A stretch of DNA of 20,612 bases from an uncultured Bacilli bacterium (GCA_934086355.1 CAKOID010000014.1:1-20612); one strand, 5' to 3'. Shown: positions 1 to 7,714, numbered from the stretch's first letter. Numbers and translations are program-made. The notes: a model not told the origin generated them from the sequence alone.

Positions 1-75
1 CCCCCCCCGAACAAATCTTCGAGGTCGGGAGAGAAGTTATACAGTCTTGTTTTCATCTTTTTTATGAATCGTAAA
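1..75 (-). repeat. Poly-C hairpin repeat, copy 1 (truncated by window start)
   Basis: The copy starts inside a C tract (8 C visible) and continues through GAACAAAT, TTCGAGGTCGGG and AGAAGTTATACAGTCTT to ATGAATCGTAAA at 64-75. It matches copy 2 (18190-18267) almost base for base; the differences are one C/T change and a few changes in the T-rich stretch before the ATG. The orientation is the same as copies 2 and 3. By analogy with those, it should lie upstream of another minus-strand surface-protein gene beyond the left edge. That neighbour is inferred, not seen. Confidence 0.85.
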
Positions 76-112
76 TTTATAAATGGTATTACTACCCTAA
101 TAAAATATTATC

Positions 113-139
113 AAAAAAAGATACTTATTTCAAGTACCT
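113..139 (-). terminator. Rho-independent terminator of the PrsW-family gene
   Basis: On the minus strand AGGTACTT pairs with AAGTATCT (8 bp, one G-T pair) around a 5-nt GAAAT loop, followed by seven T. It begins about 5 nt after the stop codon, so it closes the two-gene zinc-ribbon operon. Confidence 0.85.
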
Positions 140-144
140 AGTTT

Positions 145-1305
145 CTATTTTTCATTTTTTTTCAAGTGAAGTTTTTTTGCTTGATCAATCTGTTGTAAAC
201 CTAAGTTTATAAAATATATTATAACTAACCATGCTATTATACTAACTGCTATTTGAGTACCAGCATAAGGTATGTTAAGAGGCATATCCCATATACCATG
301 TAAAACTACAGGTATTAAACATATAAGTAAAAATCTTTTATCATTTAAATGTTTTTTATCAATTTTATCAAAACCTTTTACAAACATTAACGCAGCACCC
401 TCTATTGCAGCCCACGCAACATGTCCACCAGGAGCTAAAAATCCTCTTATTTTAATAACATATAACATCGTTTGTAAACCACTATTTATTCCATTTCTTA
501 AAATATATCCAGCAGTTTCAAATGCTGCAAAACCAGCACCAACAGCCGCACCAATTAATAAACCATTTAATATGTAATTACAATTCTTACTTTTAAATAT
601 AAATAATGCAACTATTGCTGCTTTGGCAGTTTCTTCAATGACACCAACCATTAAAGCACCAGAGTAAGTACTTATATCAGTATTAAATTCTAACGAAAAG
701 AATAATATTGCAACAATTAAACTTAATGCACCACCCAAAATAAAGTATTTGATTACTTTATAAAACGGTATATTTCTAAATAAATTTATTTCAAAAAAGA
801 ATATTAACACTACAACTGGCATTGCAAATGCTCCAAGCATTATAAGTGCTGGTAAAAAATTTTCATTTCCATAATTTATAAATCCAATACGACAAGGTAT
901 ATATGCAATTAAGAAAAATATAAATATTTTAAAATATACCCACGCACTAGCATTTTTAGGATTTATATCTAATACACTAGGCGTAGTTTCTTTACTACCA
1001 CAAACGAATACTTCATCTAATTCTTCATCAGTATGTTTCTTAAAAGTGTTTTTAAATAAATCTTTAAATGTAACATAGTTTTCTGATTTAGCACCAGTTA
1101 TTTTATCTAAATTTTCAGTTACTATATTTGTAGCAGTCTTCTTTTGTAGTGGATAGCCACATTCAGGACAATTTATATCACTACTCTTAACTTTCTTACC
1201 ACATTCAGGACAAATACTTACCTCATTTTTAAACCCACAATGAGGACAAGTTTTTGCACTTGATGAAATTGATTCACCACATTCCTTACATTTTATTAAT
1301 GCCAC
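145..1305 (-). CDS. Double zinc-ribbon PrsW-family intramembrane protease
   Basis: The N-terminus carries two CxxC...CxxC zinc ribbons (C6/C9/C20/C23 and C32/C35/C46/C49), then a soluble linker to about residue 120, then roughly seven or eight hydrophobic segments. PrsW landmarks are in order: EETAK (E224, E225, K228), GFAAFE (E263), GGHVAW (H295) and LHGIWD (H336). PrsW-family members are membrane-embedded proteases; in Bacillus, PrsW starts cleavage of an anti-sigma factor. The substrate here is unknown. The start is GTG at 1305, eight nt after a perfect GGAGG, one nt after the stop of the upstream zinc-ribbon gene. Both proteins begin MALIKC, so they form an operon of related architecture. 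The ribbon fusion suggests an added partner- or zinc-binding function (inference). All expected catalytic positions are present, so it is probably active. Confidence 0.9.
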   Translation of the reverse strand: MALIKCKECGESISSSAKTCPHCGFKNEVSICPECGKKVKSSDINCPECGYPLQKKTATNIVTENLDKITGAKSENYVTFKDLFKNTFKKHTDEELDEVFVCGSKETTPSVLDINPKNASAWVYFKIFIFFLIAYIPCRIGFINYGNENFLPALIMLGAFAMPVVVLIFFFEINLFRNIPFYKVIKYFILGGALSLIVAILFFSLEFNTDISTYSGALMVGVIEETAKAAIVALFIFKSKNCNYILNGLLIGAAVGAGFAAFETAGYILRNGINSGLQTMLYVIKIRGFLAPGGHVAWAAIEGAALMFVKGFDKIDKKHLNDKRFLLICLIPVVLHGIWDMPLNIPYAGTQIAVSIIAWLVIIYFINLGLQQIDQAKKLHLKKNEK

Positions 1306-1306
1306 T

Positions 1307-2038
1307 TTAATTACCTCCTTTTAAAGTTTCAATAATAACTCTTACAATATTGTTTATTGTATCTGTATTAACATTTTCTTCCTTAGAACCTATCATAAAT
1401 ATTTTATTATCTGCTTCTATAGCATATCTATTATCTATGACAATATGTCCACTAGAATTATATTGATATTGTATTCCATATACATAATAATTACCAATAG
1501 TATTAGATAACATATCAATTGTTATTTCAACATTACCATATACTTTCCTTAATTCATTCGTAAAAGCATTTAAGAAATCTGGTGCTTTACTATATGTTGA
1601 ATCCCATCCCATTACTACATAAGGTATTAAAGGCCCATCATTATCTATATTACTTCCAACATAACTTAATTTATTAGAATCAACATAAGTCTTATAATTA
1701 CTAGGTATTTCATACGAAACTCCTAAATTAGTATCATTATAAACTACATACCCACTGTTAGTTGCAGGAGTAGTAGTTCCTGTAGAAGGATTACTACTTG
1801 GATTAGTAGTAGGATTACTACTTGGATTGTTATTGTTATTAACATTTCTATTATTCAACATATAAAACCCAACAACAATAATTAATAACCCAATTAATAA
1901 ATATTTATAATCTACTTTACTCTTAGATTTATCTTTACTTTTATTATTTTTACTATTTAACTCATATCCACATTTAGGACATATATCTGCCTGATCACTT
2001 ATATTATTTTTACATTCTGGACATTTTATTAATGCCAT
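1307..2038 (-). CDS. Zinc-ribbon membrane-anchored protein with extracellular domain
   Basis: Function unknown. From ATG 2038 the protein has one zinc ribbon (CPEC...CPKCG, about residues 6-23), a Lys/Ser-rich charged stretch, one transmembrane helix (YLLIGLLIIVVGFYML) and an Asn/Pro/Ser/Thr-rich linker. It ends in an external domain of about 150 residues starting near GVSYEIPSNYK. The ribbon should face the cytoplasm and the C-terminal domain the outside. An in-frame GTG at 2053 would add five residues. ATG 2038 is preferred because GTGGAG lies nine nt upstream and because MALIKC then matches the start of the downstream protein. The stop is one nt from the GTG of the PrsW-family gene, whose GGAGG lies inside the end of this gene, which implies translational coupling. 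A plausible function is sensing at the envelope together with the protease (inference). Confidence 0.8.
   Translation of the reverse strand: MALIKCPECKNNISDQADICPKCGYELNSKNNKSKDKSKSKVDYKYLLIGLLIIVVGFYMLNNRNVNNNNNPSSNPTTNPSSNPSTGTTTPATNSGYVVYNDTNLGVSYEIPSNYKTYVDSNKLSYVGSNIDNDGPLIPYVVMGWDSTYSKAPDFLNAFTNELRKVYGNVEITIDMLSNTIGNYYVYGIQYQYNSSGHIVIDNRYAIEADNKIFMIGSKEENVNTDTINNIVRVIIETLKGGN
1788..1828 (-). repeat. 24-bp imperfect tandem repeat in linker
   Basis: A 24-bp unit (1788-1811) starts again at 1812 and continues for 17 bp. It encodes the SNPTTNPS-type linker of the zinc-ribbon protein. Slippage here would change linker length without breaking the frame. Confidence 0.6.
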
Positions 2039-2109
2039 AAATTCACTCTCCACTTCTTTTAGTATAATACTCTAATTACAAAATATACTATACCTACTAA
2101 AATAAGTAT

Positions 2110-2138
2110 ATTATATGCATAATTCTTTTTAAATACAA
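2110..2138 (-). promoter_or_regulatory. Possible promoter of the zinc-ribbon operon
   Basis: On the minus strand TTGTAT (2133-2138), a 17-nt spacer and a perfect TATAAT (2110-2115) lie about 70 nt upstream of the ATG. The -10 is good and the -35 weak (3/6). Other A/T-rich -10-like boxes occur nearer the gene. Confidence 0.4.
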
Positions 2139-2156
2139 TTTAACAAATAGTCAATG

Positions 2157-2197
2157 ACAATTTGGCAATTGCAAATACTTATATTTTCATGTATGAT
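2157..2197 (+). promoter_or_regulatory. Promoter and possible operator of regulator-sortase pair
   Basis: TTGCAA (2169-2174), a 17-nt spacer and TATGAT (2192-2197) form a plausible sigma-A promoter. The -35 overlaps an inverted repeat (ATTTGGCAATTGCAAAT, with palindromic GCAATTGC at its heart). That is a sensible site for autoregulation by the helix-turn-helix product encoded 25 nt downstream. The promoter is visible; the operator role is inferred. Confidence 0.45.
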
Positions 2198-2221
2198 ATA
2201 TTTATTAACGGGGATGATGAT

Positions 2222-3901
2222 ATGAAATTTAATGAAATATTTAATAAATATATTAATATAATTGGTTGTACTTCAAAAGATATATCCAATTTATCAAAAT
2301 TATCAGAATCTATTATTAGTAGATATAAAAACGGTACTAGGGTACCTAATAATGATACCTTAGAGTTATTATCTAATACTCTATCTACACTATCTAATAA
2401 TAAATATAATAAATCTACTATATTAAACGATTTCTATAATGCTTCTAATATATCTAATATAGATTTTAATGTAGTAGTTAATAATTTAAATACTTTAATA
2501 ATTACTTTTAATATTAATGCTAGTACTTTATCTAAGTTTTTAAATTATGATGCATCATATTTATCTAGAATAAGAAATAATACTAGAATACCATCTAATA
2601 AAGAAGAATTTATTGATTCTTTAACTAATTTTATATTAAAAAAATATAATAATGAAAAGTATAATGAAACATTAATTAATTTAATTAATAACGATATTAA
2701 TTTTAATAATATAAAAACATGGCTATTAACTAATAAAGTAAAAGAAACTAACAATATTAGCAACTTTTTAAATAAATTAGATGAATTTGACTTAAATGAT
2801 TTTATTAAAAGTATTAAATTTGATGAATTAAAAGTACCTACTATCCCATTTTATAAAGCAAAAACTAAAAGTTATTATGGTATTGAAGAAATGAAAAAAG
2901 GTGAATTAGATTTCTTTAAAGCAACTGTATTATCAAAAAGTAAAGAAGATATATTTATGTGCAGTGATATGCCAATGGAAGACATGGCTAAAGACACTAA
3001 ATTTGGTAAAAAATGGATGTTTGGTATTGCATTATCTTTAAAAAAAGGTCTTAATTTAAATATAATACATAATCTAGATAGACCATTTAATGAAATGATG
3101 TTAGGTTTAGAAAGTTGGATACCACTCTATATGACTGGTCAAGTTAAACCATATTATTTTAAAGATATAAAAAATAATATATATCATCATATAAACTATA
3201 AATCAGGTTCTGTTATATTAACAGGAGAATGTATTTCTGGAAATCATGATAAAGGAAAATATTATATATCTACAAACAACAAAGAATTAGAATATTACAA
3301 AACTAAATGCGATTTATTATTAAAAAAATCAAATAGCTTAATGGATATATATAGAAAAGAAAACATAGATAAATTTAACATATTTATGTCAAAAGATAAA
3401 GATATTAAATGTGATAGAAAAAGAATATATTCTACCCTACCTCTATTTACTATAAACGATAATCTATTATTAAAAATATTAAAAAGAAATAAAATAAATA
3501 AAACTGATATAGATAAAATATTAAATTATAAGAAAGAAGAAGAATTAAACACTTTAAATATTTTAAAGACAAACAAAATAAATGATATTATATATAAAAT
3601 AGATAAAAAAGATTTTAACAACAAAATATATTTATCTTTAGAAAATATATTTTATGATATAGAAATTAAATATAATTATGAAGAATATCTAGAACACTAT
3701 AATAATACACTTAATTATAAAAATAATAATTATATAGTTTCTATAAATGAATATAAAACATTTAATAATATAAATATTATTATATTAAAAAACAAATATG
3801 TTCATTTAACAAAAAGTGGTGATCCAATAATACATTTCATTATTAGACACCCTAAATTAATGGATGCAATAGACAATTTCACTCCATTAGTAAAGGAATA
3901 A
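2222..3901 (+). CDS. Large transcriptional regulator with two HTH domains
   Basis: About 559 residues. Residues 8-55 form an XRE/Cro-type helix-turn-helix (CTSKDISNLSKLSESIISRYKNG). A second, weaker copy follows at about 95-140 (NASTLSKFLNYDASYLSRIRNNTRIP). Residues 205-360 form a conserved-looking globular region with IFMCSDMPMEDMA, KKWMFGIALSLKKGLNLNII, HNLDRPFNEMMLGLESWIP and LTGECISGNHDKGKYY. I recall similar blocks in unnamed HTH proteins of gut Bacillota but cannot name the domain. The rest is Lys/Asn/Ile-rich. The start is ATG 2222 with GGGG eight nt upstream; a TTG 60 nt earlier has no ribosome site. The sortase gene follows after three nt, so this is probably its regulator. The pair is extremely AT-rich and is the only plus-strand block, suggesting an acquired module (inference). 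Confidence 0.8.
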   Translation: MKFNEIFNKYINIIGCTSKDISNLSKLSESIISRYKNGTRVPNNDTLELLSNTLSTLSNNKYNKSTILNDFYNASNISNIDFNVVVNNLNTLIITFNINASTLSKFLNYDASYLSRIRNNTRIPSNKEEFIDSLTNFILKKYNNEKYNETLINLINNDINFNNIKTWLLTNKVKETNNISNFLNKLDEFDLNDFIKSIKFDELKVPTIPFYKAKTKSYYGIEEMKKGELDFFKATVLSKSKEDIFMCSDMPMEDMAKDTKFGKKWMFGIALSLKKGLNLNIIHNLDRPFNEMMLGLESWIPLYMTGQVKPYYFKDIKNNIYHHINYKSGSVILTGECISGNHDKGKYYISTNNKELEYYKTKCDLLLKKSNSLMDIYRKENIDKFNIFMSKDKDIKCDRKRIYSTLPLFTINDNLLLKILKRNKINKTDIDKILNYKKEEELNTLNILKTNKINDIIYKIDKKDFNNKIYLSLENIFYDIEIKYNYEEYLEHYNNTLNYKNNNYIVSINEYKTFNNINIIILKNKYVHLTKSGDPIIHFIIRHPKLMDAIDNFTPLVKE

Positions 3902-3904
3902 AAT

Positions 3905-4738
3905 ATGAAAAAAAATATTATATATAAATTACTAATAATTATTTTAATAATATTATTTTCTATTTCAATATATAAAATAATTAAATGGAATATAGACAAC
4001 AATAAAACAAATAAAATAATAAATAATATAAAAACTGAAGTTATTGAATCCGAAGATAATGATAATACTGAAATAATAAAACAAGAAGAAGATAATGATA
4101 ATACTGAAATAATAAAACAAGAAGAAGATATTGATAAAAACGATCCATATTTTGATTATATTAAAATGAATATGATAGATGTGAATTTTGATAATTTAAA
4201 AAAGATAAATAACGATATTAAAGGTTGGATTAAAGTGAATGGTACCAACGTTAACTATCCTTTTGTTCAAACAAACGATAATGATTTTTATTTAAATCAT
4301 ACTTTAGATAAAACATCTAATGGTGGTGGTTGGTTATTTTTAGATTATAGAAATAATATTTTAAATGACAAAAATACTATTATATATGGTCATGGAAGAG
4401 CTAATAAAACTATGTTTGGTTCTTTAAAAAATATACTTGATAATAATTGGTTAAATAATAGAGATAATTTTGTTATAAAAATTATTACAGAAAACGAATT
4501 AACTCTATGGCAAATATTTAGCGTATATAAAATACCAACTACTAGTGATTATTTACAAATTAAATTTAATAGTGATATTGAATACGAAACATTTATAAAT
4601 AAATTAATTGATAGAAGTGAATATAATTTTAATACAAGTATTAATACATATGATAATATTTTAACACTTTCTACTTGTTATAATAATAATGACAAATTAG
4701 TAGTTCATGCTAAATTAATAAAACGAGAAATTAAGTAA
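3905..4738 (+). CDS. srtB: Class B sortase with catalytic Arg replaced by Lys
   Basis: Membrane-anchored transpeptidase that would attach proteins to the cell wall. It has one N-terminal transmembrane helix (about 5-25), an acidic stalk (45-80) and the sortase domain (about 90-277). The class B pattern is clear: IKGWIKVNGTNVNYPFVQ, YGHG with catalytic H163, and TLSTC with catalytic C258. The third catalytic residue of the family, Arg in R-(I/F)-V-V-x-A-K, is Lys at 264 (DKLVVHAKL). Lys may partly substitute, or activity may differ. ATG 3905 follows the regulator stop by three nt, with AAAGGA seven nt upstream inside that gene's end, so translation is probably coupled. No LPxTG/NPxTN-type sorting signal with a hydrophobic tail is visible in other proteins here; its substrate lies elsewhere. 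Class assignment is confident; activity less so. Confidence 0.9.
   Translation: MKKNIIYKLLIIILIILFSISIYKIIKWNIDNNKTNKIINNIKTEVIESEDNDNTEIIKQEEDNDNTEIIKQEEDIDKNDPYFDYIKMNMIDVNFDNLKKINNDIKGWIKVNGTNVNYPFVQTNDNDFYLNHTLDKTSNGGGWLFLDYRNNILNDKNTIIYGHGRANKTMFGSLKNILDNNWLNNRDNFVIKIITENELTLWQIFSVYKIPTTSDYLQIKFNSDIEYETFINKLIDRSEYNFNTSINTYDNILTLSTCYNNNDKLVVHAKLIKREIK
4052..4123 (+). repeat. Perfect 36-bp tandem duplication in sortase stalk
   Basis: Units 4052-4087 and 4088-4123 are identical and each encodes EDNDNTEIIKQE. A third, degenerate start (EDID) follows. The duplication is in frame and lies between the membrane anchor and the catalytic domain, so copy number would only set stalk length and charge. 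Confidence 0.95.
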
Positions 4739-4759
4739 TTAAACTATTTTCTCGTTTTT
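4720..4759. terminator. Bidirectional terminator shared by convergent genes
   Basis: AAAACGAGAAA (4720-4730) and TTTCTCGTTTT (4748-4758) are perfect inverted repeats around a 17-nt loop, with T-rich tails on both strands. The arms lie inside the last codons of both the sortase (KREIK) and the phosphatase (NEKIV); their stops abut at 4738/4739. Confidence 0.8.
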
Positions 4760-5275
4760 ATTTTGATATAAAATTATTTCTGCTGGTCTAACTTTATCTA
4801 CATCGACTACAGATTTTATAGCTAACTGATGAAAAACAAAAATAACACAATCATAATTTTTATATTTATCTATGGCACTTTTAATTCTATTTCTTAAATG
4901 TTCTTTTGATTCCGATTTTACTTCTCTATTTTTAGGAATTACACCATTATTCTCTATATAATCTTTATAATATTCTTTCATTTCACCCGCTTTATATTGA
5001 TATGTCAAATCAGGTTCCCACTCTCTTAAATCGGGCTCAACTTCTATTGGTAATCCTGTTTCACGAGATATAATAGCCGCAGTTTGTAACGCTCTTGTAT
5101 AAGGTGAAGAAACAATTAAACTAGCCTCTTTTAATCTTTCGTCTTTTGAAGTTTTAATAACATCTTCTATATAATTGTTGTCTAATTTTGCCAAATCATG
5201 TCCGTGTCCTATAAAATTGTGTTCATCACCATAAGAATAATCTGGTTTTCCATGTCTTATCATATATATTTTCAT
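4739..5275 (-). CDS. Histidine phosphatase family protein (phosphoglycerate mutase-like)
   Basis: 178 residues, the usual size for a single-domain cytoplasmic histidine phosphatase. The N-terminal IRHG motif supplies the phosphorylated histidine (H8) and R7. SSPYTRALQTA carries the second arginine, LREWEPD the acid/base glutamate region, and FVFHQLAIKS the second histidine. In this family a phosphoryl group is moved from a small metabolite or phosphoprotein to H8 and then to water. The substrate cannot be read from the sequence, so a name such as GpmB or CobC would be guesswork. ATG 5275 has AGGA seven nt upstream. It has its own promoter and converges on the sortase gene, sharing a terminator. 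Confidence 0.88.
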   Translation of the reverse strand: MKIYMIRHGKPDYSYGDEHNFIGHGHDLAKLDNNYIEDVIKTSKDERLKEASLIVSSPYTRALQTAAIISRETGLPIEVEPDLREWEPDLTYQYKAGEMKEYYKDYIENNGVIPKNREVKSESKEHLRNRIKSAIDKYKNYDCVIFVFHQLAIKSVVDVDKVRPAEIILYQNKNEKIV

Positions 5276-5355
5276 AAGTTAATCCTACTCATTCTTTGTT
5301 TAATTCTTCTATAATAGTTTCTAATAAAAAAACTTATTACTTTTTTATAATATCG

Positions 5356-5384
5356 ATAATAATTTTTATAGATATCATTGTAAA
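5356..5384 (-). promoter_or_regulatory. Promoter of the histidine phosphatase gene
   Basis: On the minus strand TTTACA (5379-5384), exactly 17 nt, then TATTAT (5356-5361), about 80 nt upstream of the ATG. Both boxes are one mismatch from consensus. Confidence 0.6.
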
Positions 5385-5570
5385 AAATTATTAATTCATA
5401 TTATCACTATTTAAACTATATTATAAAACAGTAAAAAAAGTCAAGTTATATACATAAATTATATATTTTTCATTAAAATTATGTAGATAACTCTATATTT
5501 CACACATATTCAAATATATTTAACATTACCTCATTTATAGTAATAACAAAAAGAAAAAATTATCTTACAC
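5385..5570. other. AT-rich intergenic stretch with no feature recognised
   Basis: Between the phosphatase promoter and the ftsW terminator I see no open reading frame, hairpin of note or repeat. The stretch is A/T runs with scattered TATA-like words. Confidence 0.5.
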
Positions 5571-5594
5571 AAAAATTTTGCAAACAGAATTTTT
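5571..5594 (-). terminator. Probable terminator of ftsW
   Basis: On the minus strand AAAAATTCTG and CAAAATTTTT pair (10 positions, one mismatch) around a 4-nt TTTG loop, just after the ftsW stop. The stem is almost all A-T, so it is probably weak. Confidence 0.5.
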
Positions 5595-5597
5595 TTA

Positions 5598-6683
5598 TTA
5601 ATTACTATCCCTACTAATATTCAATATTATCCCTATACTAACCATACTAACTAAAAGAGATGAACCTCCGTAAGATAAAAATGGTAATGTCACACCAGTA
5701 ACGGGTACTAAACCAACTACAACAGATAAGTTTAAAAGTGTTTGAAATATAATCATAAAAGATAAACCAAAAGATAAATATTTACCAAATAAATCTTTTG
5801 TATTCATACTTATTTTAATACATCTATAAAATATAAATACAAAGAATGAACTTACTAACAAAACTCCAATAAATCCTAACTCTTCACTAATAATAGAAAA
5901 TATAAAATCAGTTTGAGGTTCTGGTAAATAAAAATGTTTTTGAATACTTTTCCCTATTCCCATACCAAATAATCCTCCAGGACCAATTGCATATAAACTT
6001 TGTATAATTTGAAATCCACTTCCTAACGGGTCTGTCCAAGGATTAATAAAAGAAATTATTCTAGCCATTCTATATGGCGCAACTATAATTAATCCTACTA
6101 TACCTACTAATCCACAAATTCCAATTTTAACAAAGAAGGATAACTTAACTTTAGAAACAAATATCATCGCTACTAAACACATTGTTATTACCATAGCAGT
6201 ACCAAAATCAGGTTCTAACATTATAAGAAGAAAGAATACTCCAATTACACTTATTATAGGAAATACACCTTTTTTTATATCATACATGATATTATAATTA
6301 TTACTTAAATATTTACTTACAAATATAACTAAACCAATCTTAGCTGCTTCACTAGGTTGTAACCCAAATCCACCTAATCCAAACCAACTTCTACTACCAT
6401 TTCTAACAACACCTATTCCTGGAATTAATACCAATACTAATAAAATAAAACACACTAAAATAATTAAATTAGATTTTTTCCTATATAAATTATAATCTAT
6501 CTTAGACGTTATATACATACCAATAATACCAATTATATAAAATACAAATTGATTAATAAAATATTTATAAGGATTATTAAATTTAAATTCTGCCCATATA
6601 TTACTTGATGAATAAATCATAAAGCATCCAAACAATGCTAAAATAACTACACTTATAAATAATTTATAATCAGCATTTTTCAA
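5598..6683 (-). CDS. ftsW: SEDS-family peptidoglycan glycosyltransferase FtsW
   Basis: Polytopic membrane enzyme (about ten helices) that polymerises lipid II into glycan strands with a partner class B penicillin-binding protein. Family signatures are present: RSWFGLGGFGLQPSEAAKI, LEPDFGTAMVI, the extracellular loop ending PQTDFIFSIISEELGF, and VPVTGVTLPFLSYGGSSLL. The Asp in QTDFIF (about 259) is the presumed catalytic Asp of SEDS polymerases. FtsW, RodA and SpoVE are close relatives; proximity to mraY and the VPVTGVTLPFLSYGGSS block favour FtsW. The likely start is TTG 6683, with AGGTGA five to six nt upstream. The in-frame GTG at 6692 overlaps that ribosome site and would add three residues. 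It lies 38 nt after mraY and has no clear promoter of its own. Confidence 0.92.
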   Translation of the reverse strand: MKNADYKLFISVVILALFGCFMIYSSSNIWAEFKFNNPYKYFINQFVFYIIGIIGMYITSKIDYNLYRKKSNLIILVCFILLVLVLIPGIGVVRNGSRSWFGLGGFGLQPSEAAKIGLVIFVSKYLSNNYNIMYDIKKGVFPIISVIGVFFLLIMLEPDFGTAMVITMCLVAMIFVSKVKLSFFVKIGICGLVGIVGLIIVAPYRMARIISFINPWTDPLGSGFQIIQSLYAIGPGGLFGMGIGKSIQKHFYLPEPQTDFIFSIISEELGFIGVLLVSSFFVFIFYRCIKISMNTKDLFGKYLSFGLSFMIIFQTLLNLSVVVGLVPVTGVTLPFLSYGGSSLLVSMVSIGIILNISRDSN

Positions 6684-6706
6684 GATAATCACCTAATTAA
6701 TTATAT

Positions 6707-6734
6707 AAAAAAAAGTATGATTTATAACCATACT
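6707..6734 (-). terminator. Weak intrinsic terminator or attenuator between mraY and ftsW
   Basis: On the minus strand AGTATG (in the last mraY codons) pairs with CATACT across a 9-nt loop, followed by eight T. The stem is only 6 bp, so partial read-through into ftsW is likely. It could make ftsW expression lower than mraY expression. Confidence 0.6.
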
Positions 6735-7714
6735 CCGTATATTATACCTAGCATTCCTAACATAAAACCTGCTATCCAAAATAATTTTACTATATCTGTC
6801 TCACTCCAACCTAATTGTTCAAAATGATGATGAAGTGGAGCTTTCTTAAATATTTTTTTATTAAATTTTCTAATAGCAATAATTTGAATTAAACTAGATA
6901 ATGTTTCTACAACAAATACACCACCTATTATTGCTAAACTTATTTCATGTCTTGTAACTATTGCAACTGTTGCAAGTGCACCACCTAAAGCTAAACTACC
7001 AGTATCTCCCATGAACACTTTAGCAGGATGTGTATTAAATACTAAAAATCCTAACAACGCACCAACAAGAACAAAACAGAATATCGCAATTTCTTGATAA
7101 CCGCTTATCCAATAAGAACCCCAAGCAATAACACCATAAGACAAGAATGCCATTACTGATAAGCCTCCACATAAACCATCAAGACCATCAGTTATATTAA
7201 CAGCATTTGTAGTACCAACTAATAAGAATAATATAAATATACCAAAGAAATAACCCATTTGTAATTTAAATCCAAATAAACTAATAGTTAAATCTGTTAA
7301 CCCACCATTATACTTATATATAAAATAGAATACTATCGCAATTAATAATTGTACAATAAATTTTATTTTAATTGATATTCCTTCATTATTATGTCTTTTA
7401 ATTTTTAACATATCATCAACATATCCAAGTAATCCATAAGATATAAAAACAAACATTAATATTATTAAATTATGATTAAATTTTAAACTTCCCTTTAAAA
7501 ATAATAATATTATACTTATTATAGTAGGAATAATAAATATTAAACCACCTATAGTAGGAGTACCCTCCTTTTTTATGTGTCTTTCATTTATTAATTTACA
7601 TGTTTGTTGTCCTAAATTCTTTTTTCTTAGTATTGGTATTATTATTAAACCAGCAATTAAGGATAGAATAAACCCTAACATAATACCAAGTACCGTTTTT
7701 GCCAAAATTAACAT
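6722..7714 (-). CDS. mraY: Phospho-N-acetylmuramoyl-pentapeptide-transferase MraY
   Basis: Transfers phospho-MurNAc-pentapeptide from UDP to undecaprenyl phosphate, making lipid I on the cytoplasmic face of the membrane. At 330 residues it has the usual length, with about ten transmembrane helices. Family motifs are intact: GTPTIGG (51-57), the Asp pair in YVDDMLK (D100, D101), NITDGLDGL (173-181), FMGDTGS (catalytic-type D237) and the histidine triad APLHHHFE (295-297). ATG 7714 has GAGGTGG four nt upstream. It sits with ftsW but without murD, murG or murE, which normally lie nearby in the division and cell-wall cluster; pyk is upstream instead. No strong promoter is visible in the 90-nt gap, although a TATAAT sits very close to the gene. 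Confidence 0.97.
   Translation of the reverse strand: MLILAKTVLGIMLGFILSLIAGLIIIPILRKKNLGQQTCKLINERHIKKEGTPTIGGLIFIIPTIISIILLFLKGSLKFNHNLIILMFVFISYGLLGYVDDMLKIKRHNNEGISIKIKFIVQLLIAIVFYFIYKYNGGLTDLTISLFGFKLQMGYFFGIFILFLLVGTTNAVNITDGLDGLCGGLSVMAFLSYGVIAWGSYWISGYQEIAIFCFVLVGALLGFLVFNTHPAKVFMGDTGSLALGGALATVAIVTRHEISLAIIGGVFVVETLSSLIQIIAIRKFNKKIFKKAPLHHHFEQLGWSETDIVKLFWIAGFMLGMLGIIYGVWL

Noticed and set aside
64..142. Plus-strand frame starting ATGAATCGTAAA (MNRK..., 25 codons), with a 17-codon equivalent at 18256
   Set aside because: No ribosome site, unrelated continuations in the two copies, and too short. Treated as part of the repeat, not as a gene.
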